A stretch of DNA of 64,000 nt from Pseudomonas gingeri. GTDB taxonomy: Bacteria; Pseudomonadota; Gammaproteobacteria; Pseudomonadales; Pseudomonadaceae. The stretch lies in NCBI RefSeq assembly GCF_013385635.1, contig NZ_JACAPR010000021.1, forward strand, positions 62,001 through 126,000, written 5' to 3'. How positions within the stretch are numbered: position 1 is the stretch's first letter; each line of letters opens with the position of its first letter. A program made the position numbers and the translations under genes. Of the stretch, positions 45,001 through 53,280 are shown in pieces. The notes below the pieces were generated by a model, which was given only the letters and a program-made list of their open reading frames with translations, made no database searches and had not been told where the DNA came from.

Positions 45001-46794
45001 GTGAAGTTCTTGAACACTACAATGCAGCTGGTATCCCTTCGAGATATCGCAAGCCAGATCAACTCCGGCGCGAACCTGGACGACACCCTCTCACAGCTTG
45101 TCAGGGTCAGTTGTGAGCATGCCGACTGGGCCATGGGATCGATCATGGCCATCGACATGGCGGCAGGGTTCGCGTATGTCGTTGCAAGACATGACCCCAC
45201 GCTGATTATAAAGCCTCTCATAGGTCAGTGGGAGCTCTCACATAGCCCCGCAGTTACTGCGCTTCAACTCAACGAACCGGTCTACATCGAAGACGTCCGG
45301 GAAAGCGAATACTCTGGATATAAATCCGAGTCTTATGAACGGGATTACCGAACCGTAGTGGTCATGCCAATGGGGTGCAAAGACTACGAAGGCCGACCTA
45401 TGGTGTTGAGTGTCTTGTCACGGCACATCAAGCCACTGTCAGAGGAAGACCTCGCTTTCCTAGGAATGATTGTGCACCTGGGCGCGATCGCTGTTGCCCG
45501 CGAACACCAACTTGAAGCTCAGCGCTCAACCGCTGAGCAGATGCAGCAGGCACTGCGCGTCCACACCACTTTGCTAGAGCACGTGCTGGCCGAGAATTCC
45601 GTTTCCTCTATTTCTCTAATGGTCGGAAGCTTGCTCTCTACACCCGTTGTGGCCGTCGACTTCAACGCCAATCAAGTTATCGCTGGCAGGTCGCCTGATG
45701 CTTTGCTGTTCGACGACAGTACTTGGCAGAAAGCAGCGTCAGGCGCTCTCAGCACACAGATCAGCAAGACCTGCCAAGAGTCTTTGAGCCTATCAATTCG
45801 CGATTCTGTGCAGTTGTTCCTAGACGATGGCACCAGAAACTTCACGTCCAGGGTGCGAATCGAGCCACTCATGATCGACCACGAACTCGTCGGCGCATTG
45901 GTCTTGTTTTCTCCTGCCACTGCATTGACTGAGCTGAATCAGATTATGCTTGAGAGCGCGAAATTTGCTCTGAGCGTTCAGATGATGCGCAGTTTCATTA
46001 GGTTCAGGTTTGAAAACCGCAGTTTAACCGAGCTGTTTTTCGAGATATTTGAGAGGCGCTGGCGCGATGATGCTGACATTCGGCAACGTGCGAAAAGATT
46101 GAATGTGAACCTTGACATCCCTCAGCAACTCATCGTGATCGATTTTTCGCCCGCCAACAAAGCGGTAATTAAGCCTACGCTTAATCTAAGCCAGAATGTG
46201 GTCAGGATCTTACAGCGTGCAAGCATTGATCCCAGCGTCATCACAACCGAACATGGACTGGTATGTGCCCTTCCTTATCAGGGAGATAACTCCAATAAAA
46301 AGCTGCAAAAGGTAATCAAACAGATCACCGATGATCTCAGCTATTATCTGGAAGCAGAACCAATTGCCGTGGCAAGCTCAGCTTGTCATCAACTAGGCGA
46401 CTACTCCCTGGCCTGGGAGCGATGCAAGAGAATCATTGATATCGCCAAAATTTTCGGGCGCAGAGGCCCGCTGTCGAATAAAGATTTTGGGCCAATGCCA
46501 ATTTTGATCGCCGCAGCGGGAGGTGAAGATGTCCGAGCATTCGTTAATGACAGTGTTGGAGCCATGACAGCATATGACCAGGCGAACAAAACAGACTATG
46601 TCGAAACCCTCTCATGCTTCTTAAACGAGAGCTGCAAACCCCAGGCATGCGCAGACTCAATGGAGATCCATGTCACGACACTCCGATATCGTCTTTCAAG
46701 AATAAAAGAGCTGTTTGATGTCGATTTGGAGTCGCCTGAGAAACGTTTCTCTTATGAACTGGCAATACGTCTGAGCAGGATCATTTCTGCATAA
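45001..46794 (+). CDS. PucR-type transcriptional regulator with GAF domain
   Basis: This protein of about 597 residues has a GAF-like sensory domain at the N-terminus (LVSLRDIASQINSGANLDDTLSQLV to about residue 165), a central region, and a C-terminal PucR HTH (SMEIHVTTLRYRLSRIKELFDVDLESPEKRFSYELAIRL). It probably activates the neighbouring catabolic operons. The GTG at 45001 follows GAGGG; an ATG at 45022 is an alternative. The frame stays open 260 codons further upstream, opposite the DUF1185 gene, but that part is not family sequence. Confidence 0.83.
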   Translation: MKFLNTTMQLVSLRDIASQINSGANLDDTLSQLVRVSCEHADWAMGSIMAIDMAAGFAYVVARHDPTLIIKPLIGQWELSHSPAVTALQLNEPVYIEDVRESEYSGYKSESYERDYRTVVVMPMGCKDYEGRPMVLSVLSRHIKPLSEEDLAFLGMIVHLGAIAVAREHQLEAQRSTAEQMQQALRVHTTLLEHVLAENSVSSISLMVGSLLSTPVVAVDFNANQVIAGRSPDALLFDDSTWQKAASGALSTQISKTCQESLSLSIRDSVQLFLDDGTRNFTSRVRIEPLMIDHELVGALVLFSPATALTELNQIMLESAKFALSVQMMRSFIRFRFENRSLTELFFEIFERRWRDDADIRQRAKRLNVNLDIPQQLIVIDFSPANKAVIKPTLNLSQNVVRILQRASIDPSVITTEHGLVCALPYQGDNSNKKLQKVIKQITDDLSYYLEAEPIAVASSACHQLGDYSLAWERCKRIIDIAKIFGRRGPLSNKDFGPMPILIAAAGGEDVRAFVNDSVGAMTAYDQANKTDYVETLSCFLNESCKPQACADSMEIHVTTLRYRLSRIKELFDVDLESPEKRFSYELAIRLSRIISA

Positions 46795-46796
46795 TG

Positions 46797-46826
46797 CCCT
46801 CCCACCTGTAAAGACAGGTGGGAGGG
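46797..46826. terminator. Terminator between convergent regulator and porin genes
   Basis: CCCTCCCACCTGT and ACAGGTGGGAGGG form a perfect 13-bp stem with a 4-base loop. It serves both convergent genes. Confidence 0.85.
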
Positions 46827-46831
46827 TGAAG

Positions 46832-48079
46832 TCAGAAGATATTGATAGGGTATTCAGTGATAACACGGATCTCGTCGATCTTTCCTCCACGGTCATCACT
46901 TCGGTAGCTAGCCTGACGCACTCGGAACGTCAGGTTTTTAGCCACCCCGCTCTGCACGACATAGCGGCCCTCGATATTTCGCTCCCAAGCCTTACCGTCG
47001 AGGTCAACCCCCCGACCATTTTTAAAGTCATACCCTTTCACGTATCGTGTCATGAAGCTCAGGCCTGGCACCCCGAATGATGTCATGTCCAGGTCATACC
47101 GTAGCTGCCAAGATTTCTCATCCTCATAGTCAAAGTCAGAGTACTGAACGGAGTTTGCAAAAAAGTAATTTGCTCCACCGTCTGCGCCGTACAGGTAGTC
47201 ACCTTTACCGCTGACCTGTTGGTACGCTGCCATGAATTGATGTGCGCCGGTCTTGAATGTTGTGGCGAAGCTCCAAATATTGTTATCCAGATCTCCGCTA
47301 CGCTCATCGCCAATGCTTTCGGTATGATAGCCGTTAAAGTCGAATTTCAGACTTTGACTTTGGTTAAACGGCAACAGATAGGAAGTATTCGCGTAGAGTT
47401 TCTTGTAGTAGTTTTCTGTCGTTGCATAGTACAGGCCGCTTGACAGCCTGTCAGTGAACTTATAAGTCCCCCCTAAGTAATCAACGGCTGTCATCCGTTG
47501 GCTGTCATGGGAAGATTGGTTCCGGTTGGTTAGAGCTGTGAAATGGCCGGCGTCCACTCGAAGGTCTTTTATTTCTTTGCTGACCAACGAAAAACCATCG
47601 ACTGTCTCCGGGAGCAAGCGAGTATCGTTCATATTCAAAATGGGCAGCGTTACGATCTGTGTGCCGTACTTCAGTACGGTATTAGAGATCCGGGCCTTGA
47701 AAACCCCACCGCCCTTCGAATACTCATCCTTCGCCCCATGGCCATCTTGCTCAAGCAGCGCCGTACCGCCACCCGTGCGACCGTCGCCGGTATCCAGCTT
47801 GAGACCCAACATTCCAAGGGCGTCGACACCGAATCCGATTGTCCCCTGGGTAAATCCTGATTCTATCGTACCTATGAAGCCCTGAGCCCACTCTTCCCCA
47901 TAATTCTGAGCCGCCCCAGATGCTCTGTTGTCACGCTGCATATACATATTGCGCGCGTTAACAACAATTTTCGTATCATCGACAAAACCTTTGGAATCGG
48001 ATTGCGCACTGGCACAAGCAAATTGTTGACCACTCATTGCCACTACTGCAACCGCGACGCCCATCTTAGCTTTCCGCAT
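46832..48079 (-). CDS. OprD-family outer-membrane porin
   Basis: This 415-residue substrate-specific porin has a signal peptide (MRKAKMGVAVAVVAMSGQQFACASAQ) and OprD features (GFTQGTIGFGVDALGMLGLKLDTGDGRTGGG near the N-terminus; alternating aromatic strands; C-terminal ITEYPINIF). The ATG at 48077-48079 has TAGGAG upstream. It probably admits the substrate of the cluster. A copy of the shared promoter motif lies 260-300 bases upstream. Confidence 0.92.
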   Translation of the reverse strand: MRKAKMGVAVAVVAMSGQQFACASAQSDSKGFVDDTKIVVNARNMYMQRDNRASGAAQNYGEEWAQGFIGTIESGFTQGTIGFGVDALGMLGLKLDTGDGRTGGGTALLEQDGHGAKDEYSKGGGVFKARISNTVLKYGTQIVTLPILNMNDTRLLPETVDGFSLVSKEIKDLRVDAGHFTALTNRNQSSHDSQRMTAVDYLGGTYKFTDRLSSGLYYATTENYYKKLYANTSYLLPFNQSQSLKFDFNGYHTESIGDERSGDLDNNIWSFATTFKTGAHQFMAAYQQVSGKGDYLYGADGGANYFFANSVQYSDFDYEDEKSWQLRYDLDMTSFGVPGLSFMTRYVKGYDFKNGRGVDLDGKAWERNIEGRYVVQSGVAKNLTFRVRQASYRSDDRGGKIDEIRVITEYPINIF

Positions 48080-48594
48080 CTGAAACGCTCCTAGTTCTAT
48101 TTTTAATCGCGAAGGCATATTGTTCGAAAAAAGCCTGAGCTTATTCCGGCTAAGTATTGCTTGAACGCAACACCAGATGCTCTTGTGGCATACTTGGCGG
48201 AGAACAGTTAAGTATCCTGTCTAGTTCTATGGCTAATATGCCCAGCCATCATTAAATGGGTTCTTAGAGGGAAGGGAGTGCAGCCACCATCAGTTCCTGA
48301 TGGCACTTGTATCGTATTTTCCGAGTAGCACTCTCACAACCTACGTTACCAAGAACAACGCATATCAATTTTCCTCCGTAATGTAGGAGGAACGGTTAAT
48401 GCGATGCTAGCGATTGGGGCGCGAGTCGCGGGAGAGAGCCACGTGGTTGGATGCGACTCCATGGAGAGTGAGTGCTGCCATCTGGCCGGCATCGCACCAC
48501 CGGGCTAGCCCCGCTGGTAGGGAACCAATCTAAATTTCCCGAAGAATTTTTTCTGCCCCTGCGCTGACGCAGTTTGGGATCATCAATAAAAAAT
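48080..48594. other. Intergenic region upstream of the porin gene
   Basis: No gene seen. It holds the shared promoter motif (48340-48378) and an inverted repeat TTCCTCC...GGAGGAA at about 48371-48392. Confidence 0.6.
48340..48378 (-). promoter_or_regulatory. Shared promoter motif, copy B (porin gene)
   Basis: On the minus strand CGGAGGA (48378-48372) and CGTAGG (48345-48340) are separated by exactly 26 bases, as at copies A and C. Confidence 0.7.
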
Positions 48595-48620
48595 CCCCTC
48601 CAAGCCTTAACTTGGAGGGG
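48595..48620 (-). terminator. Terminator of the gabT-gabD-like operon
   Basis: CCCCTCCAAG and CTTGGAGGGG pair around CCTTAA. On the minus strand a T-run follows. It lies about 60 bases after the semialdehyde dehydrogenase stop. Confidence 0.9.
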
Positions 48621-48677
48621 ACGTCTACGCCACGATAGCAACGGAGTGCTAGCCTGCGCAGTTGCGCAGGGTGGCCG

Positions 48678-50147
48678 TTACAGAGGGGCAAGCCCTACTG
48701 ACACAAACTTGGTGTCCAGGTATTCCTGAATGCCCCACATCCCCCCTTCTCTGCCTAATCCGCTCATTTTCATACCGCCAAATGGGGCTTGAGCTGTAGA
48801 AGGAGCACCGTCGTTGATACCGATGAGACCAAAGTCCAGACGCTCGGAAACACGGTGGGCAGTATCAAGGTCTTTCGTCCACAGATACGCTGCCAGTCCA
48901 TAAGGGCTGCTGTTAGCGGCGTCCACCACTTCGTCGATCGACTCGAACTCCAAAATCGGGGCAACGGGCCCAAATGTCTCCTCTTCGAGTATCCGCATAC
49001 CGGGAGCCACATCACACAGCACGGTCGGCTCAAAGAAAAGGCCACCAAGGGTTTTCCCACCGACGACCACTCGGGCGCCCTTGCTGACGGCATCCTCGAC
49101 ATGTTCTCGAACCTTGGTGAGACCCTGGGCGTCTACCAGCGGGCCAATCTGCGTTCCGTCGTCGGCCGGATTACCAACCTTCAACGCACCAACACGGGCT
49201 GCCAGGGCCTCAATCAACTGGGAGCTCACCGATTTGTGTACGTAAATGCGATTGGTGCAGACGCAAGTTTGACCAGCATTGCGAAATTTACACGCCATGA
49301 TTTCGTCTGCAGCGCGGTCGATGTCTGCATCGCCAAATACGATGAAAGGAGCATGGCCACCTAGCTCCAGTGAAACTCGCTTCATCGTCTCCGCCGACTG
49401 ACGGTATAGGAGCACGCCCACTTCGGTGCTGCCTGTGAAGGTCAGCTTCCGAATGCGACTGTCCTTGAAAAACACGTTCGAGACAGCGGCGGGTTGAATG
49501 GACGTGATGACTTGCAGGGTACCCTCCGGGCCTCCTACCTCTCGCCAGTATTTCTCAAGCAGAATCGCAGTGATTGGCGATTGTTCTGCAGGCTTCACGA
49601 TCACTGTACAGCCTGCTGCCAAAGCCGGCGCAACCTTGCGCGTGATCATCGCCGCAGGGAAATTCCAAGGCGTAACGGCGTACACTGGCCCAACGGCTTG
49701 GCGACTCGCGTAGAGGCGCTTGTGCTCGTGCTGGCTTGAGAAGGTTTCACCATACAGTCGCTTGGCTTCCTCGGCGTACCACTCGGTAAAGCCGGCGGCG
49801 TACATGACCTCACCCAGGGCTTCCTTGATCGGCTTACCCATTTCCTGACTGATCGCGGAAGCAACCTCATCCGCCCCCGCCACTATCCGGTCAAACCATT
49901 TACGAAGCAGCTGGCTCCGGTGGTAAGCCGTCGTACGCTTCCAGCTATCAAAGGCCGCAACAGAGACGTCAGCCAACCGTTTCGCATCCGCCTCGACGCA
50001 ATCAGGAACCTGGGCGAAGACGTCTTGTGTTGCTGGGTTTACAACATCATACAGGCCACCTTCCGCGCTGCCCTCAGGCAACGACGGCAACGCCCATAAT
50101 CCGCTTGCGGCACTGTTTACTTTGGTATTCACAAATACATGCTCCAA
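48678..50147 (-). CDS. gabD: Succinate-semialdehyde dehydrogenase-like enzyme
   Basis: This 489-residue aldehyde dehydrogenase has VTPWNFPAAMITRKVAPALAAGCTV, SLELGGHAPFIVFGD (catalytic Glu) and AGQTCVCTNR (catalytic Cys). It resembles NAD(P)-dependent succinate-semialdehyde dehydrogenases. It follows the transaminase gene by 26 bases, so it probably converts the semialdehyde product to succinate or a longer diacid. Confidence 0.87.
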   Translation of the reverse strand: MEHVFVNTKVNSAASGLWALPSLPEGSAEGGLYDVVNPATQDVFAQVPDCVEADAKRLADVSVAAFDSWKRTTAYHRSQLLRKWFDRIVAGADEVASAISQEMGKPIKEALGEVMYAAGFTEWYAEEAKRLYGETFSSQHEHKRLYASRQAVGPVYAVTPWNFPAAMITRKVAPALAAGCTVIVKPAEQSPITAILLEKYWREVGGPEGTLQVITSIQPAAVSNVFFKDSRIRKLTFTGSTEVGVLLYRQSAETMKRVSLELGGHAPFIVFGDADIDRAADEIMACKFRNAGQTCVCTNRIYVHKSVSSQLIEALAARVGALKVGNPADDGTQIGPLVDAQGLTKVREHVEDAVSKGARVVVGGKTLGGLFFEPTVLCDVAPGMRILEEETFGPVAPILEFESIDEVVDAANSSPYGLAAYLWTKDLDTAHRVSERLDFGLIGINDGAPSTAQAPFGGMKMSGLGREGGMWGIQEYLDTKFVSVGLAPL

Positions 50148-50173
50148 CGACTGCAGTTTTTAGGAGACGGGCT

Positions 50174-51454
50174 TCAGGCGCCAGCTGCCAACAATGCGCG
50201 CTCGAACATACTCAGCGCCTCAGCGACATCCTGCTCGGAGATGACCAGAGGACAGATGAACCGAACGACGTTGCGGTGAACACCGCACTTGATGAGCAGC
50301 AGGCCTTCCTGGCGTGCGGCGTCGAGGATGCGTTGGGCCAAGCCTGCATCCGGTTCCTTCGTCAGGCGATCTGAAACGAGCTCAACCGCAGCCATTGCGC
50401 CAATGGCGCGTACGTTGCCGATGCTCTTGAAGCGCCTCTCCAGGGCTTGAAAGCCATCAAGCAATTGCGCACCGATAGCTTGGCTGCGCTCCAGCAGGTT
50501 CTCCGTTTCGAAGATCTTGATAACTTCCAGCGCTGCAACGCATCCGAGTGGGTTGCCACCGTAGGTACCACCAAGCCCGCCAGGTTTAGGAGCATCCATG
50601 ATGTGGGCGCGGCCCACCACGCCAGAAATTGGTAAGCCGCCTGCCAGGCTCTTGGCCACGGTGACCAGGTCTGGCTGGATGCCGGAATGTTGGAAGCCGA
50701 ACAGCTTGCCAGTGCGGCCAAAACCTGTCTGGATTTCGTCACAGATGAGCACGATGCCAAGCTCTTCGGTTTTTTTGCGCAGCGCACGCATGAACTCCAC
50801 AGGCGCTGCGACGAAACCACCATCGCCTTGCACCGGCTCGATGATAATGGCTGCAACTCGGTCGGCTGCAATCTGGGTGTCAAACACCTCTTGCAGGGCC
50901 TCCATCGCCTTTTCAGTCGTCACGCCACGGTACTCATTTGGGTACGGCACGTGGTAGATGTCCGGGGCGAGTGGGCCGAAATTCTGCCGGTAAGGTTGGC
51001 TCATTCCAGTGAGTGTCATGCCCATCAACGTGCGACCGTGAAACCCACCACGGAATGCGATCACGCCTGGGCGATTGGTGTGACCCCGTGCAATTTTGAC
51101 GGCGTTCTCGACAGCTTCTGCACCCGTGGTCAAGAACACCGATTTGTAATGCTCGTCACCGCCAATCAGGTTATTAAGTTTGGAGGCCAGATCGACATAC
51201 TGATCGTAGGCTGCAACCTGGAAGCAGACGTGGGAGAAAGTCCCAAGCTGATTACGCACGGCCTCGACCACCCGAGGATGGTTGTGACCGACGTTCAGAA
51301 CTCCGATGCCGCCGACGAAGTCCAGGTATTTTTTCCCTTGGTCGTCCCATACATAGGCGCCAGCCGCACGGCTAATGGTGATCGGGTGTGCGATAGCCAC
51401 GCCGTTCGAGATGTGTTGCTTGATGCGAGAAGCTGAGGTTTCTGGGGAGGACAT
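50174..51454 (-). CDS. gabT: 4-aminobutyrate transaminase-like class III aminotransferase
   Basis: This 426-residue PLP enzyme moves an omega-amino group to 2-oxoglutarate. It shows FLTTGAEAVENAVKIAR, FRGGFHGRTLMGMTLTG and CDEIQTGFGRTGKLF. The PLP lysine is in TVAKSLAGGLPISGV. The ATG at 51452-51454 is preceded by GGTGA; a GTG 9 bases upstream is an alternative. Promoter motif copy C lies about 60 bases upstream. True substrate could be GABA or a related omega-amino acid. Confidence 0.88.
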   Translation of the reverse strand: MSSPETSASRIKQHISNGVAIAHPITISRAAGAYVWDDQGKKYLDFVGGIGVLNVGHNHPRVVEAVRNQLGTFSHVCFQVAAYDQYVDLASKLNNLIGGDEHYKSVFLTTGAEAVENAVKIARGHTNRPGVIAFRGGFHGRTLMGMTLTGMSQPYRQNFGPLAPDIYHVPYPNEYRGVTTEKAMEALQEVFDTQIAADRVAAIIIEPVQGDGGFVAAPVEFMRALRKKTEELGIVLICDEIQTGFGRTGKLFGFQHSGIQPDLVTVAKSLAGGLPISGVVGRAHIMDAPKPGGLGGTYGGNPLGCVAALEVIKIFETENLLERSQAIGAQLLDGFQALERRFKSIGNVRAIGAMAAVELVSDRLTKEPDAGLAQRILDAARQEGLLLIKCGVHRNVVRFICPLVISEQDVAEALSMFERALLAAGA

Positions 51455-51512
51455 AGCGGTCACCGTGTTGTGTCAGTGCCGCCATGCTATTGACCACGCG
51501 CTGACGCAACTA

Positions 51513-51551
51513 CCTACGTAAAGTAGGAAGTAAACAGCATAATTTCCTCCG
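51513..51551 (-). promoter_or_regulatory. Shared promoter motif, copy C (gabT-like operon)
   Basis: CGGAGGA (51551-51545) and CGTAGG (51518-51513) on the minus strand are separated by 26 bases. An additional CCTAC-N5-GTAGG palindrome overlaps the inner half. Confidence 0.72.
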
Positions 51552-51682
51552 TTTTTGCCGACCGAAACAAGTCAGCTATGGTGTTGCCTATTTGACTTAA
51601 GGGCGGTGGATGATGAGCGTCATTGCCTACTGGCCTTTTGCTTTGCACGGCTGGAGCAAGCTCCCAGTGCAGAGTGGCAGAG

Positions 51683-53233
51683 CTATCGCTCAGACATGAG
51701 ACTGAACATCTCGCAAGCCACCTGTAGCTTGAACCGCGCTTCTGGATCATCCAGGGCGAGCCCGAGGATTGCCTCAATCCGGCCAAGGCGATAGCGCAGC
51801 GTGCTGATGTGAATACCAAGGGCGCGCGCCGCATGCAAAAGCTGGAAGCCCTCAGTTGCCAGCGTCATCACGGTATCAGTCAGCGAGTTTCCACGTTTAG
51901 GTGATTCGAGCGGCAGTATCAGCTTCTCCACCAAAAGGCGACGGGCATCCGGATCCCCCATAAGGGCTCGGGAAAAAAGCACCTCGTCGAAACTGTGCAA
52001 CCTGCCTGGTTTGAGCAGCGGGGTTAGGGCCGCGACGTCTTCAGCCCCGACTGCCATGCCAGCCACACCGAAATGCAAACGGCTGACGGCAAGTGCCCCA
52101 CCCTCATCCCGTAGAGTCCTCCAGATTGAATCGGCCGACACCTCCCCTGGAAGAAGAAAGCTTATCTGGTTCAAGGAGACCGAGATTAAGGGCGGACAGT
52201 TGAAATCCTGAAGCACCTGGGCAACCCGGTTTGTCAACCGAGTCCTCCGTGTGAATCCTTCCATGCTCAGTGGGATTGGCTCATCAAGCAGCAACAGACA
52301 GACGCGATAGCCTCGGTTTTCACTCCAGCCCGATGCCTTGGCGCGCTCGATAGCGCTGGGTGTAGCGGAGAACTTACCTTCTAGCAAACCCGCGACGAAT
52401 GCATATCCAAGGCGGGTTTCAAGATCAGATAGCTCGCGCTGGTGTGTCAAATGAAGGGCTGCAATGACCCCAGCGTGCTCGATAGCCTTGGAATCGAGTT
52501 CTTCGAACACGCCTTCACTTTGATCCAGCCAAAGCACGCCTAGAATTTCGTCATTGGTTCTGATGGGCACCGCAAGTCGGCCAGCAGGGGCGCTTGGATC
52601 TTTGAAAATGAAAGGTGCATTTGTACGAAAAAGGTGAGGTAAAGACTCCCGCTTCGTCAGCCTGGCCAGCAACGCTCGTTCCTCTGCGTCACGGATGGCG
52701 AGTCGGGATGTCCCAATGACGTCCCCACCAATTGAAACGATGGTGGCATCTTTCTCCAGTGAGCGCCGCAGGGCGGTGACAACACCGTCGAGGTTGCTGG
52801 CGGCGGTCAGGGTTCGATGGATGAGGTCGCTGCGACGGATCGTTTCAGCCTGCATATCGATTATACGGGCGAGTACATCCTGAGTGATCTGGCTGAAGTG
52901 GACATCCCACGGAAGCTCCAGCAATGGCAGATCGAGCTTGTTGGCCTCATCAATTGCAGCGGCAGAAAAGTGCTCTCGGAAATGGGGTACGGCCAACACA
53001 ACCCCTGCGAGCCTTAACCCCGCGAGCTCCCTAACCATGCTGCGAGACTCTTCATCATTTTCCGGCCAGTTGTAGCCTGTGGTCAGAAGCAGATCTCCTG
53101 GCTTGAGCCAGTTCGTGATGTCTGGATGATCTACGATGTGCACCCAGGTGATTTCACGATTCATGGCACCGCTGCCGGCAACGATGGTAGCTTCGCGCAG
53201 CACTGTTTGTTCCATGGCAGTGACCAGTTTCAT
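51683..53233 (-). CDS. PucR-type transcriptional regulator
   Basis: This 516-residue regulator has a PucR N-terminal domain (VLREATIVAGSGAMNREITWVHIVDHPD, WLKPGDLLLTTGYNW) and a C-terminal HTH_30 (ALGIHISTLRYRLGRIEAILGLALDDPEARFKLQVA). Members activate catabolic genes for purines, amino acids and GABA. It lies next to the gabT-like operon and is a good candidate regulator of the shared motif. The ATG at 53231-53233 follows AAAGG; a GTG 6 bases earlier is less likely. Confidence 0.88.
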   Translation of the reverse strand: MKLVTAMEQTVLREATIVAGSGAMNREITWVHIVDHPDITNWLKPGDLLLTTGYNWPENDEESRSMVRELAGLRLAGVVLAVPHFREHFSAAAIDEANKLDLPLLELPWDVHFSQITQDVLARIIDMQAETIRRSDLIHRTLTAASNLDGVVTALRRSLEKDATIVSIGGDVIGTSRLAIRDAEERALLARLTKRESLPHLFRTNAPFIFKDPSAPAGRLAVPIRTNDEILGVLWLDQSEGVFEELDSKAIEHAGVIAALHLTHQRELSDLETRLGYAFVAGLLEGKFSATPSAIERAKASGWSENRGYRVCLLLLDEPIPLSMEGFTRRTRLTNRVAQVLQDFNCPPLISVSLNQISFLLPGEVSADSIWRTLRDEGGALAVSRLHFGVAGMAVGAEDVAALTPLLKPGRLHSFDEVLFSRALMGDPDARRLLVEKLILPLESPKRGNSLTDTVMTLATEGFQLLHAARALGIHISTLRYRLGRIEAILGLALDDPEARFKLQVACEMFSLMSER

Positions 53234-53280
53234 AGACACCTTTCGTAGCTGAGTTAGAGAGGCATGAGATGTTTAGCTGG

